This document shows positions 19,979 to 30,190 of a DNA stretch of 64,000 nt, piece by piece. Position numbers and translations under genes: made by a program. Below the pieces are notes generated by a model. The model had not been told where the DNA came from. It saw only the letters and a program-made list of their open reading frames with translations, and searched no databases. The stretch lies in NCBI RefSeq assembly GCF_000304455.1, contig NC_018605.1, positions 186,035 through 250,034 on the forward strand. Reading direction: 5' to 3'. Source of the DNA: Cardinium endosymbiont cEper1 of Encarsia pergandiella (lineage in GTDB: Bacteria > Bacteroidota > Bacteroidia > Cytophagales > Amoebophilaceae). Within the stretch, counting starts at the first letter, position 1. Every line of letters begins with the position of its first letter.

Positions 19979-20318
19979 AGCAATAATCTTGGGGTAGTAG
20001 AAAATATATACTAAATTTTTAAACCAAAAACATAATTTAATACGTTCTGGAATGTAATATTTTTTAATATAATAATCAACTATAAAAATGTAATAACATT
20101 TATTTATAAGCAGTTGTATTAAGAACATTTTTATACAAATTATTTTGATTATCAAGTTTTGATATTAAAAAATTACTTGATACAATCAAGTAAAATAGCT
20201 AATTTGTAGTAACCATACCAATAAAATTCTCTATTAAAGTATGTGTAAATCAAACAAATAAATCCATAACCACGTTATAAATTTCTAATTTTACGTAAAA
20301 TCAGATAAACTTTACCTT
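19979..20318. other. Intergenic region between ankyrin gene and argS
   Basis: A 340-bp AT-rich gap with no gene. Most of it is copy A of the dispersed repeat (see 20030-20222). The remaining roughly 95 bp before argS should hold its promoter, but no exact consensus was found. Confidence 0.55.
20030..20222 (-). repeat. Dispersed noncoding repeat, copy A
   Basis: Read on the minus strand, this segment aligns with 55627-55815 on the plus strand over about 190 bp with small gaps. Near-identical blocks include the AATTAGCTATTTTACTTGAT start, the ATACAACTG-TTATAAATAAA core and the ATTC-AGAA-CGT-TTAAA end. Close to one end is a hairpin, TTACTTGAT-3 nt-ATCAAGTAA, with an identical stem in both copies and a T-run after it. 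No open frame is conserved. Confidence 0.75.
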
Positions 20319-22112
20319 ATGCCTTTTGACGGACACTCCATAAAGCTGGTACCTAAACTTAGACAAGCTATACAACAAGCATTTCTAGCCATTTATGATC
20401 TACCTTTATCGGAAGAAGCTTGTAGCGTACAGGTTACCAGAAAAGAATTTGAAGGTACTTTTTCATTCCCTGTATTTTCTTTTTCTAAAAGATGTAATGC
20501 ACTACCTACTGAATTGGCCCATCAAATAGGCCAATGGCTACAAACCCATACCAATCTAATAGCCAGTTATAATGTGATAAGTGGTTTTTTAAACCTTGTG
20601 CTTCATGATGCCATTTGGCTGTCCATTTTAACTACTATTGCAGCAGATTCGACTTACGGTTGTTTGGCCAGACGGATGCGCCATATAGTGGTAGAATTTT
20701 CCTCTCCTAATACTAATAAACCGCAACATTTGGGTCATTTGCGTAATAATTTTTTAGGCAGCTCTTTGGCCGCTATATTAGATGCGGCTGGATATACCAT
20801 CCATAAAGTGAACCTCATTAATGACCGTGGCATCCATATCTGTAAATCTATGGTGGCTTACCAAGAATTTGGCGAAGATGAAACACCAGAAAGTACCGGC
20901 ATAAAGGGAGACCATTTAGTAGGAAAGTATTATGTAAAATTTGACCAAGTATATAAAGCAGAACAGGCGCTTATGGAAAAAAATGGGGAAGATGCAACGG
21001 TACCCCCTATTTTGCAACGGGCACAAAATATGTTGGTGGAATGGGAAAAAGGCAACCCTGATGTAATAGCACTATGGAAAAAAATGAATGGCTGGGTCTA
21101 CGATGGATTCAACGCGACTTATGCTGAATTGGGCATTACGTTTGATAAGATTTATTATGAATCTGAGGCTTATTTACTAGGTAAAACGATTATAGAAGAG
21201 GGTTTGCATCAACAAATATTTTACAAAAGAGAAGATGGAGCCATTACAGTTGACCTATCCAAACAAGGTTTAGGAGAAAAGGTTTTGTTGCGGAACGATG
21301 GAACAGCTGTATATATTACACAAGATCTAGGAATAGCTGATTTACGTTATGCAGATTATCATTTTGATCAAATGATTTATGTGGTCGGCAATGAACAAAG
21401 CTATCATTTTAAGGTCTTATTTGCTATTATGACCGAATTGGGCAGACCTTATGCATCTTCTATGCACCATTTTCCCTACGGGATGGTGGATCTACCAGAC
21501 GGTAAAATGAAATCTAGAGAGGGAAACGTAGTAGATGCGGATAACCTTATACAAGAAATGATTGATACAGTTGGGCACTATATGGAGACTACTGATAAAG
21601 TTACCAAATGTGCCCAGGAAGGGCTACAGAAATTACACCATACTTTGGCAATAGGTGCCTTAAAATTCTTCTTACTACGGGTTTCACCTCAAAAAAAGAT
21701 GTTATTTAACCCTAATGAATCTATTGATCTACAGGGCGATACTGGTACATTTATTCAGTATACCTATGCTAGAATTTGTTCACTAACCCGAAAAGCAGCA
21801 TCCGTTCCAAAGGTTCCACTAGATGGATCAACAACTGGTTCGCTTAGCCCCTTAGAACAGAACCTTATTTTCCAATTGTATAGGTTACCAGAAACGATAG
21901 AGGAAGCTGCAGCAGCCTACATGCCCTCTGTAATAGCCCATTACGCTTTAGAGCTAGCGAAAACTTACAACAAATTTTATGCAAGTCATCTAATATTCCG
22001 GGAATCTAATGCTAATACCAGAGCGATTAGACTATTGCTTTCCTTTTGTGTAGGTAAGGTGCTCAAAAAGAGCATGGCACTTTTAACCATTGAATTGCCA
22101 GAGAAGATGTAA
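20319..22112 (+). CDS. argS: Arginyl-tRNA synthetase
   Basis: A 597-residue class I synthetase that charges tRNA-Arg. After the N-terminal Add-1 domain (about 1-115) the HIGH motif appears as HLGH in SSPNTNKPQHLGHLRNN. The KMSKS-like segment is DGKMKSREGNVV (about residue 400), lacking the second Lys as is usual in ArgRS. The C-terminal anticodon-binding helical domain (about 470-597) ends the protein. Length is normal for Bacteroidota. It appears to be a single-gene unit between the ankyrin gene and the acyltransferase. Confidence 0.96.
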   Translation: MPFDGHSIKLVPKLRQAIQQAFLAIYDLPLSEEACSVQVTRKEFEGTFSFPVFSFSKRCNALPTELAHQIGQWLQTHTNLIASYNVISGFLNLVLHDAIWLSILTTIAADSTYGCLARRMRHIVVEFSSPNTNKPQHLGHLRNNFLGSSLAAILDAAGYTIHKVNLINDRGIHICKSMVAYQEFGEDETPESTGIKGDHLVGKYYVKFDQVYKAEQALMEKNGEDATVPPILQRAQNMLVEWEKGNPDVIALWKKMNGWVYDGFNATYAELGITFDKIYYESEAYLLGKTIIEEGLHQQIFYKREDGAITVDLSKQGLGEKVLLRNDGTAVYITQDLGIADLRYADYHFDQMIYVVGNEQSYHFKVLFAIMTELGRPYASSMHHFPYGMVDLPDGKMKSREGNVVDADNLIQEMIDTVGHYMETTDKVTKCAQEGLQKLHHTLAIGALKFFLLRVSPQKKMLFNPNESIDLQGDTGTFIQYTYARICSLTRKAASVPKVPLDGSTTGSLSPLEQNLIFQLYRLPETIEEAAAAYMPSVIAHYALELAKTYNKFYASHLIFRESNANTRAIRLLLSFCVGKVLKKSMALLTIELPEKM

Positions 22113-22304
22113 ACTTAAAAGTTAGTAATAGGGTGAGGCATTGTATACACTAAAAGTTTTTTTATGAATGTGTCATGCCTATTTTTCTGATCTACTTTAG
22201 GTAAATTTTAAGGTAAAAATGTAAAAATTATACAATTTTAATAGATGATCATAATAAAATTACAATATAGTTTAAAACGTACTCATTAATATTAAACCAT
22301 ATAG

Positions 22305-22973
22305 ATGCAAGGAATCATTGTTTTTGGCGTATGTGATCTTACAAAAGGATCTTTAGATATTTTTCAAAAAAATAATTTAATGGTGTATGGCATTCTAGAA
22401 GATCAAACCAAATGGCATTGTAGCACCATACAAAATATTCCTGTGTTAGGTGGTACAAATGATCCAGCTTTTCTTAGGCTACTCAATGAAGCCTGTCCTT
22501 ATTTTATCGCCTATCGCCCTATGGAAAAAAGAAAAGACTGCTTAAACTTTTTAAGGACACAACAAGACGCTATCCCAATCTCTGCTATTCATCCATCTGT
22601 TATTATGGCTGATGCCACTCAACTAGGGCAGGGCAATTACATAGGTACAGAAGTTTGTTTGGCTTCAGAGGTAACTATAGGCAACCACTGTATACTACAC
22701 AATGGGGTGATCATTGAATCAGAAACCCATATTCATGATTGGGTAGAGATAGGCGCTGGGAGTATTATAGGTAGCCAGGTCACTTTGGAAGAAGAAGTTT
22801 TTATTGGCATGGGCGTTACTATTATTTCAGGTGTTACCATTCAAAAGGGAGCCAGTATTGGTGCTGGATCAGTTGTATTAGGAAATGTAAAAAAGGGTGA
22901 TGTCTTACTTGGTAATCCAGCAAAATCTATTCAACCGTCTAAAAAGGTCAATGCTGGATTAGGATTATTGTAA
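22305..22973 (+). CDS. NeuD/PglD-like sugar O-acyltransferase (hexapeptide repeat)
   Basis: A 222-residue protein. The N-terminal half has a Rossmann-like PglD/NeuD domain (IIVFGVCDLTKG start). The C-terminal half (about 95-205) has a left-handed beta-helix of hexapeptide repeats (IGTEVCLASEVTIGNHCILHN, IGAGSIIG) ending VLGNPAKSI, the typical end of the family. Members acetylate nucleotide sugars such as bacillosamine or sialic-acid precursors. No other glycan gene is adjacent, so the substrate is unknown; it could modify a cell-surface glycan. Confidence 0.75.
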   Translation: MQGIIVFGVCDLTKGSLDIFQKNNLMVYGILEDQTKWHCSTIQNIPVLGGTNDPAFLRLLNEACPYFIAYRPMEKRKDCLNFLRTQQDAIPISAIHPSVIMADATQLGQGNYIGTEVCLASEVTIGNHCILHNGVIIESETHIHDWVEIGAGSIIGSQVTLEEEVFIGMGVTIISGVTIQKGASIGAGSVVLGNVKKGDVLLGNPAKSIQPSKKVNAGLGLL

Positions 22974-23048
22974 ATCCAGAGCGTTGTAATAGAGTTGAAA
23001 ACTTGGATCTATGGGTAACTAAAAATCATATTTACTGGTACAAACAGG

Positions 23049-23510
23049 TCATCTAGCGATTGCGCATGTTTGATAGACTGGAATATAGTTTATTGCCTGA
23101 AAACAGCCTAAATCTTCTTCCCACTGCCAACAAAAATGAGTAATCCCATTCGTTACCAGTAAATAATTTACCATAAGCTGTCGATTGTATTGCATCATTT
23201 GCCCTAAAGTTTTATCGGTTAGTTTGATATAGTGCGCTTTACATTCTACCACCATTTTAGTAACACCAAATTTATCGCATACCATAATATCAGGTCTATA
23301 ATAGCTCATTCCGTTATATATTCTTTTCTCTAAGCAGCACAACCCTTTAGGATAGGAGCAGTAGTGAATCAAATAATGCAACATATGTTGACGGACCCAT
23401 TCTTCTGGGGTTAGCAATACATATTTTTTACGAACCAGATCTAAAATATAGGTTTTATTTAAAACTTGCTTAGTTTTATAATCAAACGAAGGCAGGGTAA
23501 GCTGCATCAT
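23049..23510 (-). CDS. HsdR N-terminal-like (PD-(D/E)xK) protein
   Basis: A 153-residue protein of the kind annotated in Bacteroidota as 'type I restriction enzyme R protein N-terminal domain'. It carries the nuclease-fold residues RPDIMV followed about 15 residues later by MVVECKA (Asp, then Glu-x-Lys). The N-terminal helix contains TPEEWVRQHMLHYL, also typical. It is a stand-alone domain: no helicase, hsdM or hsdS is nearby. Its function in this phylum is unknown and may not be restriction. It lies 12 bp downstream of, and on the same strand as, the metal-transporter permease. Confidence 0.75.
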   Translation of the reverse strand: MMQLTLPSFDYKTKQVLNKTYILDLVRKKYVLLTPEEWVRQHMLHYLIHYCSYPKGLCCLEKRIYNGMSYYRPDIMVCDKFGVTKMVVECKAHYIKLTDKTLGQMMQYNRQLMVNYLLVTNGITHFCWQWEEDLGCFQAINYIPVYQTCAIAR

Positions 23511-23522
23511 ATTATGATATCT

Positions 23523-24392
23523 TTATCCTTTTTTTTTGAATATGCGGCCACACCAAGCAACAAGAAAAGAGGAATAAGCTATAAGTGACATAATTACTAC
23601 AATCCAAGGTCCAGTAGGCATAGAAGGAATGGTATAGGAAATAAAAGTTCCTACTAAGGAAGCAAAGACCGCAATCAACATAGCAAACAGCATGATATAA
23701 GCAATTTTTCCTGTCCAGAATCGTGCAGTAGTAGATGGCGTAATAAGCATCGCACTCATTAATACTACCCCTACTGCCCTGATGCCAATTACAATAGCCA
23801 GTACCATTAAACTGGTAAACAAAAAATTTATTTTTTTAATAGGAAGGCCTATGGACTGCGCAAAAAGACGGTCGAAGGCAATAAGCATAAATTCTTTGAA
23901 GAACAAAATTAAAACTACTATAATAATGCCACTCAACCAGAGCAATGCAACCACATCTTCTTGTAGTAACGTAGCAGCACTGCCTAATAAAAAGGACTTT
24001 AACCCACCTTGGCCAGCTTGGCCATTATGTTGCAGCATAGATAACAAAAAACTACCCAATCCAAAAGCTATGGAAGCCACAATAGCAATGGCGGCATCTA
24101 ACTTTATTTTTGAATGGGTAGTGATCTGATCAATGGCTATAGAAGCCAACCAACCTGTAATAAAAGCACTGATAATAAGCCAGATAGAGTTTTTATTTCC
24201 AGTTAGCAAAAAAGCCAAACAGCTACCAGGAAGTACCGCATGTGCAATCGCATCACTGATCAGCGTCTTTCTTTTTAGAAGCGCTAATACGCCAATCATA
24301 GCGCTACTGGTACTCAGCAAAATGGTGCCCAATAATACATTGCGTACATTTGGATCAGAGCAGGAAAGAAAATCTTGAAGCGTGCTCATCAT
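23523..24392 (-). CDS. ABC-3 family metal (Zn/Mn) transporter permease
   Basis: A 289-residue permease of the ZnuB/MntB/TroC family with eight or nine hydrophobic helices. Diagnostic segments are LLKRKTLISDAIAHAVLPG near residue 40 (family motif SDAxSHxxLPG) and GIRAVGVVLMSAMLITPSTTARFW near residue 200. It imports Zn2+, Mn2+ or Fe2+ with an ATPase and a binding protein. Neither partner is encoded next to it, so the transporter genes are dispersed or partly lost. Divergent from tmk. Confidence 0.88.
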   Translation of the reverse strand: MMSTLQDFLSCSDPNVRNVLLGTILLSTSSAMIGVLALLKRKTLISDAIAHAVLPGSCLAFLLTGNKNSIWLIISAFITGWLASIAIDQITTHSKIKLDAAIAIVASIAFGLGSFLLSMLQHNGQAGQGGLKSFLLGSAATLLQEDVVALLWLSGIIIVVLILFFKEFMLIAFDRLFAQSIGLPIKKINFLFTSLMVLAIVIGIRAVGVVLMSAMLITPSTTARFWTGKIAYIMLFAMLIAVFASLVGTFISYTIPSMPTGPWIVVIMSLIAYSSFLVAWCGRIFKKKG

Positions 24393-24540
24393 GTATAAAA
24401 TTATTCCAGCATTACTGTATAACTGAATGGTAGCGTTGCAATATACTTAATTTTAAAGAAATTTAACTTCATAATGAATGGTAGATTTATTTGTATTTTT
24501 ATGAGACAGCATTTATTCTTTACCCTTAATCATAAAGTAT

Positions 24541-25200
24541 ATGGAAAATCGGATCACCCCTACACAACGTAGGATATTTACGTTAGTTATTGAAGGGGTA
24601 GATTTTGCTGGCAAAACGACTTTGGCACATCAAATACAAGCTAGTTTAATCAATCAATCTTATCATGTAAAGTTGCTGCATGATCCCAAAGGGAGTAAAA
24701 ATGCGCAATTGATTTGGGACACTATCTTAACCATTAAAAATGAAGATGCCCACCCTATTACAGAATTTTTTCTATTCTTAGCCGCACGCCATGAACTGAT
24801 TGCTAAGGAAGCACTGGTAGGAGCAGCAGATGTACTGATCTTTGATCGATTTATTTTTTCTACTATAGCCTATCAATTAACGCACCAACCAGATTATTGG
24901 GCCCCTTTTTTAACGACACATCGTATTTTTTCTAGTTTAATGCCAGATCTATGTATATACTGTGATATAGACTTTGATACTTTTCAATTGCGCAACCAGT
25001 CCAGAAGCAACCGGGACGCGTTTGACCAAATGTCTCAAAAGCGTTTTGAAGCCATTAAAAAGGCTTATGAACAAACGCTCGAACTGAAACTATGTCCCTA
25101 TATTCAGGTCAATCAAGGAAATAATGATCATTCGACATTAATCCAAAATATTATCAAATATATTTCAATGGAGCAACCCAGGTACACTCCAGCTAAATAG
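24541..25200 (+). CDS. tmk: Thymidylate kinase
   Basis: A 219-residue P-loop kinase that phosphorylates dTMP. The P-loop is EGVDFAGKTT (family EGxDGxGKTT, with Phe-Ala in place of Gly-Ala/Ser). The Asp-Arg dTMP-binding motif is FDRFIFSTIAYQ (family DRYxxSxxAYQ). The lid is LRNQSRSNRDAFD. These fit an active thymidylate kinase. It stands alone between a divergent metal permease and uppS. Confidence 0.88.
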   Translation: MENRITPTQRRIFTLVIEGVDFAGKTTLAHQIQASLINQSYHVKLLHDPKGSKNAQLIWDTILTIKNEDAHPITEFFLFLAARHELIAKEALVGAADVLIFDRFIFSTIAYQLTHQPDYWAPFLTTHRIFSSLMPDLCIYCDIDFDTFQLRNQSRSNRDAFDQMSQKRFEAIKKAYEQTLELKLCPYIQVNQGNNDHSTLIQNIIKYISMEQPRYTPAK

Positions 25201-25387
25201 GGCTGTTAACCAATAGCTCTATACTAAATATATAGGGAAAGTAAACCCAATATTGTTTTGATCGTATGATATTTTTACTTAAACTTGACTCTTCTCTACA
25301 CCTATAGTTTTTGGAAGTTTTACTTCTATACTTTTTTCCGAACGGTGTGGGGCGATGTTCATTTAAGCTAAAAGATTCTTATATCAG

Positions 25388-26323
25388 ATGTATACCCTGT
25401 TTCCTGCTATGGCAGACAAAAAAAAAAGATTTTTACTTACTGTAGCCATTGTATTCAGAAGGGTTTTTAGAAACTGGATATTGCTATTTACACTCCTACC
25501 TGGATATACAGCTTCCTCCAATAAGTATGATCTACATGTACTACCTAGCTTAGCCAAAAAGCCAAGACATATTGGGATTATCATGGATGGTAATGGCAGG
25601 TGGGGCATAAAAGCAATAGGCGACAGATCTTATGGACATAAAAATTCAAAAAAGGCGGTCATTGAAGCAATAACTGGATGTTTAGAGCACGGGATCACCT
25701 ATTTAACCCTTTATGCTTTTTCTACTGAAAATTGGAGCCGACCCACACCAGAGGTACATAACATTTTTCGAACGATTACGAAAAGCATTGTTGACCACAT
25801 CAACCTTTTTACAAAATATAATGTTAAATTCCGTGTAGTGGGGGATACAGCAGGGATACCTAGTTATTGCTGGAATAGATTAAAAGAGGTGATAGACCTT
25901 ACAAAGGATAACACTAGGTTACATTTGACCGTTGCCATTAACTATGGAGGGAAAGCAGAAATAGTAGCTGCCTCTGAGGCGATAGCAAATGATTTTTTGA
26001 TTAAAATAGTGGATGATTTTTTACATAAAGGGTTTAATAAAAATTCTCGTTTTGAGAATTTTATAAAATTTGCAAAGAACCATCGCGCTAAAATTACGCC
26101 CACTACCTATCAGCAATATTTGAATACAGGACACTTGCCTGATATTGACTTATTGATACGTACAGGTGGTAAAAAACGAATAAGCAATTTTCTCCCTTGG
26201 CAATGTGCTTATTCAGAAATATATTTTACCAATTTATATTGGCCAGACTTTAAAAAAGAGGATCTACTAGAAGCTTTGACCTTTTTCCAGCAACAACAAC
26301 GGACGATGGGTGGTGTTGCGTAA
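25388..26323 (+). CDS. uppS: Isoprenyl (undecaprenyl) diphosphate synthase
   Basis: A cis-prenyltransferase making the C55 lipid carrier for cell-wall synthesis. Motif I is HIGIIMDGNGRW with the catalytic Asp, followed by GHKNSKKAV, YAFSTENWSRP and the C-terminal RTGGKKRISNFLPWQCAYSEIYF. Two features are odd. A 57-residue N-terminal extension with a hydrophobic stretch precedes the domain and contains an A10 run (25418-25427). And the RTGGE motif has Lys instead of Glu. The only in-frame ATGs before motif I are at 25388 and 25412, so some extension is real unless a non-ATG start is used. All other key residues are intact. Confidence 0.9.
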   Translation: MYTLFPAMADKKKRFLLTVAIVFRRVFRNWILLFTLLPGYTASSNKYDLHVLPSLAKKPRHIGIIMDGNGRWGIKAIGDRSYGHKNSKKAVIEAITGCLEHGITYLTLYAFSTENWSRPTPEVHNIFRTITKSIVDHINLFTKYNVKFRVVGDTAGIPSYCWNRLKEVIDLTKDNTRLHLTVAINYGGKAEIVAASEAIANDFLIKIVDDFLHKGFNKNSRFENFIKFAKNHRAKITPTTYQQYLNTGHLPDIDLLIRTGGKKRISNFLPWQCAYSEIYFTNLYWPDFKKEDLLEALTFFQQQQRTMGGVA

Positions 26324-26541
26324 CCACTATTTTTTAGCTGGATAATTGCACTTACGTAAAGGTTGTTTTTCTGTTTTCATTGGGCTATGGTAAGCGACAA
26401 CTTTTAGTAAAAAACATAATATTATTTTATATTCAATTTAAATCTTTTAACTAAATAGTTTTATTACAAAACTTCGTTTAGCTATTTGTTCACTGTCCAC
26501 TCAATAGACCTCTTAATTTTTACGCAATAGAATCATTGGTA

Positions 26542-27678
26542 ATGTTTATGACTATTTTCAAGGTATATGGCAAATATCAGCTTTATATTGCCACATTATT
26601 AATTGGCTGTAACAGGACTCCTTTACGTATCCTAACAACTACTAATGGAGTAGGTGCAGGTACACCTATAAATATAGATACAGATATCTCTAATACAACA
26701 GTCTCAGATAGGTCAGATGAAGTACTATCTGAACACTTAAAACAACATATAACTTATTTGTCAAAAACAATTGGTTCACGAAACATAGAAGACCAAGAAC
26801 ATTACCAAAAGTTGTCTCAAGCTGCTCAATACATTGACGATGCTTTTAAAGAGATCGGCTACGAAACCAATGTAATGACATATAGCGCAACACATACCCA
26901 TCAAAAATTTGATGTACAAAATATAGAAATAGTTATCCCGGGTAGTAATAGCACATCTTCCGAATGCATTGTAATTGGAGCACATTATGACACCGTTCTT
27001 GCAAGTCCAGGGGCAGACGACAATGGATCTGGTATTGCTGTTTTAATAGAAATAGCAAGGCATATGTATAATATATATACTCAAGACAATACAAAAATTA
27101 AACATACTATAAAATTAGTAGCCTTTCCTAATGAAGAGTGTCCTTATAGTGTAGATGAAGAAACAGGGAAACATTTCTGCAGTAATATGGGAAGTGTGCA
27201 ATATGCAAAGCAAGTAAAAGCCAGAGGTGATGTTATTACAGGTATGATATCTCTTGAAAGCATAAGTTATTTCTCTAACGAGCCCAATAGCCAAATCTAC
27301 CCTTGGTATCTGAAATGGTTAAAATATTTTTATGGAGATCGGGGTAATTTTCTAATGGTTATTGGTGACTTAAAATCAAGGGAATTTCAAAAAAAATGGA
27401 TGGCACGTTATGAGCAAATAACGCCTAAACCGTTCCCTATGCATCGTGTCGCCTTACCTGGATGGATGCCAAATGTGTACCGATCTGATCATGGCTCGTT
27501 TTCCTTGGAAGGGTTTTCTGCTTTTATGATTACAGATACCGCTAATCTTAGAAATAACCATTATCATCAAGCAACTGATAAAATAGAAACAATAGACTTT
27601 AATCATTTCACCCAAGCAGCTAAAAGTTTGATTGAAACAGTAGAGTGTCTTGTACTAGATGGTCCATTGAAAACATAG
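26542..27678 (+). CDS. M28 family zinc aminopeptidase-like lipoprotein
   Basis: A protein of about 378 residues with a lipobox (LLIGC) near residue 25, so it is probably lipid-anchored in the envelope. The M28 zinc ligands are visible: GAHYDT (His, about residue 148), [10 protein letters not shown] (Asp), FPNEEC (Glu-Glu), RSDHGSF and the late NNHYHQATD His. The ATG at 26542 is chosen; an upstream TTG at 26536 and a downstream ATG at 26548 are alternatives. It likely trims peptides in the periplasm or outside the cell. Its 3' end is 35 bp from the parE ATG. Confidence 0.87.
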   Translation: MFMTIFKVYGKYQLYIATLLIGCNRTPLRILTTTNGVGAGTPINIDTDISNTTVSDRSDEVLSEHLKQHITYLSKTIGSRNIEDQEHYQKLSQAAQYIDDAFKEIGYETNVMTYSATHTHQKFDVQNIEIVIPGSNSTSSECIVIGAHYDTVLASPGADDNGSGIAVLIEIARHMYNIYTQDNTKIKHTIKLVAFPNEECPYSVDEETGKHFCSNMGSVQYAKQVKARGDVITGMISLESISYFSNEPNSQIYPWYLKWLKYFYGDRGNFLMVIGDLKSREFQKKWMARYEQITPKPFPMHRVALPGWMPNVYRSDHGSFSLEGFSAFMITDTANLRNNHYHQATDKIETIDFNHFTQAAKSLIETVECLVLDGPLKT

Positions 27679-27713
27679 ATATAGTTCAATTTTTCTATCT
27701 ATCTGTTTTACCT

Positions 27714-29564
27714 ATGTCCACGCTTAACTATACAGAATCCAATATCCGCTCCCTATCTTGGCAAGAACATCTTCGGTTGCGCCCTGGTATGTATATTGGA
27801 AAATTGGGAGATGGTAGTCTACCAGATGATGGTATCTACCTACTACTCAAAGAAGTAATAGATAACAGCGTAGATGAATTTGTAATGGGCTATGGAAAAA
27901 AAATTGAAATAAAAATATTTGAAAATCAACATATTTCTATTAGAGACTTTGGAAGAGGCATTCCATTGGGGAAATTAGTAGATTGCATTTCTAAAATCAA
28001 TACAGGCGGTAAATATGACACCCAAGCTTTTCAAAAATCTGTAGGTTTAAATGGTGTAGGTATAAAAGCCGTTAACGCCCTTTCTGCCTATTGCAAAGTA
28101 CAATCTTTTCGAGATGGATTAACCAAATCAGCCACTTTTTCCGCTGGATTGCTCTTAGAAGAATCTGAAATCTCCTCCACTCAGGAGCCAAATGGTACCC
28201 ATGTGGTATTCCAACCAGATCATGCCATTTTTAAAGAATTTTCTTTTGTACCCCAATTTATAGAAGAACAAATAGCCCATTACAGTTTTTTAAACACTGG
28301 GCTTATGCTTTACCTGAATGGTAAAAAATACCAAGCTCGAAATGGGCTTTTAGATTTATTACAAGCCAAAACAGCTGCAGAAAGCTATCTTTACCCGATT
28401 ATCTATTTAAAAAAACAAGATATTGAACTAGCATTGACACATCATCATACCCTTGCCAATGAGGTCTATTATACTTTTGTCAATGGGCAATTTACTCCTC
28501 AAGGAGGGGCCCATTTGAATGCTTTAAAAGAAGCCATTATGCAAACCGTACGAACCTTTTACAAAAAAGAGTTTGACGGAGCGGACATCCGTGGAGGATT
28601 AATAGCTGCACTTGCGATTAAAGTCCAAGAGCCTATTTTTGAATCCCAAACCAAAACAAAACTTGGTTCACAACAAATGGGTCCTGAAGGGCCAACCATT
28701 CGTAGTTTTATCATTGCTTTTATAAAAAATGCATTAGATGACTTTTTACACAAAAATCCACCCATAGCCGAAATACTACAAAAACGTATTCTGCAGTCTG
28801 AACGTGAACGTAAAGCAATAGCTGGTATTAAAAAACTAGTCCATGAAAAAACAAAAAAAGCCAACCTACATAATAAAAAATTAAGAGATTGTCATATCCA
28901 TTTTAACTCTAGCCATCCCAATCGGTTGGATAGTACCATTTTTATTACAGAAGGGAATTCTGCAAGTGGTTCTATTACTAAATCTCGTAATGTTGCGACA
29001 CAAGCTGTATTTTCATTGCGGGGTAAGCCCTTAAACTGCTTTGGGCAATCTAAAAAGCTAGTTTATGAAAATGAAGAATTTAACCTACTGCAACATGCTT
29101 TAAATATTGCCAATGGACCGGATGGATTGCGTTATAATAAAATTATTGTTGCTACAGATGCAGATGTAGATGGCATGCATATTCGTTTGCTGATATTAAC
29201 CTATTTTTTACAATTTTTTCCAGAACTTGTATACAATGGACATCTTTATATATTAGAAACACCTCTTTTTAGAGTACGGAATAAAAAAACCACCCATTAT
29301 TGCTACAATGAAGAAGAAAAAGAGGTAGCCATACAGTCACTGGGTGCACAACCTGAAATTACGCGTTTTAAAGGGCTAGGTGAAATATCTCCTGATGAAT
29401 TTGCCCATTTTATAGGTGCAGCCATTCGACTGATTCCTGTTACATTGGCGCCCCATAGTGCCTTAAAAAATATATTGGCTTTTTATATGGGCAAAAATAC
29501 GCCAGAGCGGCGGGATTTTATTATTAACAACCTGAAAATAGAAGAAAGTTTACCTGAAAGATAA
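27714..29564 (+). CDS. parE: DNA topoisomerase IV subunit B (ParE type)
   Basis: A 616-residue GHKL ATPase/TOPRIM subunit. The start ATG at 27714 is chosen because the Bacteroidota ParE start ([31 protein letters not shown]) begins there; a TTG at 27645 overlaps the M28 gene. The ATP-binding Asn lies in VIDNSVDE, and the GHKL G1 box is in [15 protein letters not shown] is marked by ITEGNSASG and [14 protein letters not shown]-like text is GKPLN. In most Bacteroidota parC follows directly, but here a 625-bp empty stretch does. It should decatenate chromosomes with ParC encoded elsewhere. Confidence 0.92.
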   Translation: MSTLNYTESNIRSLSWQEHLRLRPGMYIGKLGDGSLPDDGIYLLLKEVIDNSVDEFVMGYGKKIEIKIFENQHISIRDFGRGIPLGKLVDCISKINTGGKYDTQAFQKSVGLNGVGIKAVNALSAYCKVQSFRDGLTKSATFSAGLLLEESEISSTQEPNGTHVVFQPDHAIFKEFSFVPQFIEEQIAHYSFLNTGLMLYLNGKKYQARNGLLDLLQAKTAAESYLYPIIYLKKQDIELALTHHHTLANEVYYTFVNGQFTPQGGAHLNALKEAIMQTVRTFYKKEFDGADIRGGLIAALAIKVQEPIFESQTKTKLGSQQMGPEGPTIRSFIIAFIKNALDDFLHKNPPIAEILQKRILQSERERKAIAGIKKLVHEKTKKANLHNKKLRDCHIHFNSSHPNRLDSTIFITEGNSASGSITKSRNVATQAVFSLRGKPLNCFGQSKKLVYENEEFNLLQHALNIANGPDGLRYNKIIVATDADVDGMHIRLLILTYFLQFFPELVYNGHLYILETPLFRVRNKKTTHYCYNEEEKEVAIQSLGAQPEITRFKGLGEISPDEFAHFIGAAIRLIPVTLAPHSALKNILAFYMGKNTPERRDFIINNLKIEESLPER

Positions 29565-30190
29565 CGAAACATCTATTTGAATGGGTCGTCAACAAAGAAC
29601 AAATAGGCGATGATTTTTGTATCGATCAAGATTTGATCTTTCTTACAGGCACTATATATGACTGTTATAATATGTTGAACTGTTATTGTATTTTTTAGTC
29701 CAATTTGCTTGCAATGATATCTATTCTTTGTTAATATTAATAAGTCAAAATAAGTAGATACTGCAGTATAATTTAATTCTTTTTGATGATTATAGTTGCT
29801 TGAAGCAGAACAGACCATAGGACTTAATAAGCCTTTATCCTGTTGTTATAATCCTGCTTGGACTGTATAAGTATTCGTAATAAGTTTTTACATATTTTAA
29901 TGTCATTTTTATGAAAAAGATAAACAGTAAAATAGGCCTATACATTGGACTATTTAAGTTTAAGCAGCTTATCTGCTTGTGTACACACTGCTTCATTAAG
30001 ATACCTGGATTTACATTGAACGCGATGCCCTCTTTAGCAGGTTGATCATATTATGAAAATTTTTTGATCGAAGTAAAATAACCTATAGAATAAAACTTTT
30101 ACCTAGTTAGAGGTTGGATTTAGATACAATTAATCTTATCATGTACAATACATAACCATTCCAATAACTTCAATACCGATCCTACTTATT
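29565..30190. other. Gene-poor gap downstream of parE
   Basis: 626 bp, the longest gene-free stretch outside the rRNA region. A minus-strand frame of 81 codons (29573-29818) has no recognisable family and ordinary AT-rich composition, so I do not call it. No parC remnant could be recognised by eye. The 3' part must carry the tamB promoter. Confidence 0.5.

Noticed and set aside
23049-23510. Evidence for a type I restriction system
   Set aside because: Only an HsdR-N-like nuclease domain is present, with no helicase, methylase or specificity gene; such stand-alone proteins are common in Bacteroidota.
29573-29818. Minus-strand frame of 81 codons after parE
   Set aside because: No recognisable motif and no promoter or neighbour supporting it. 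It could be a gene remnant, but nothing shows which.
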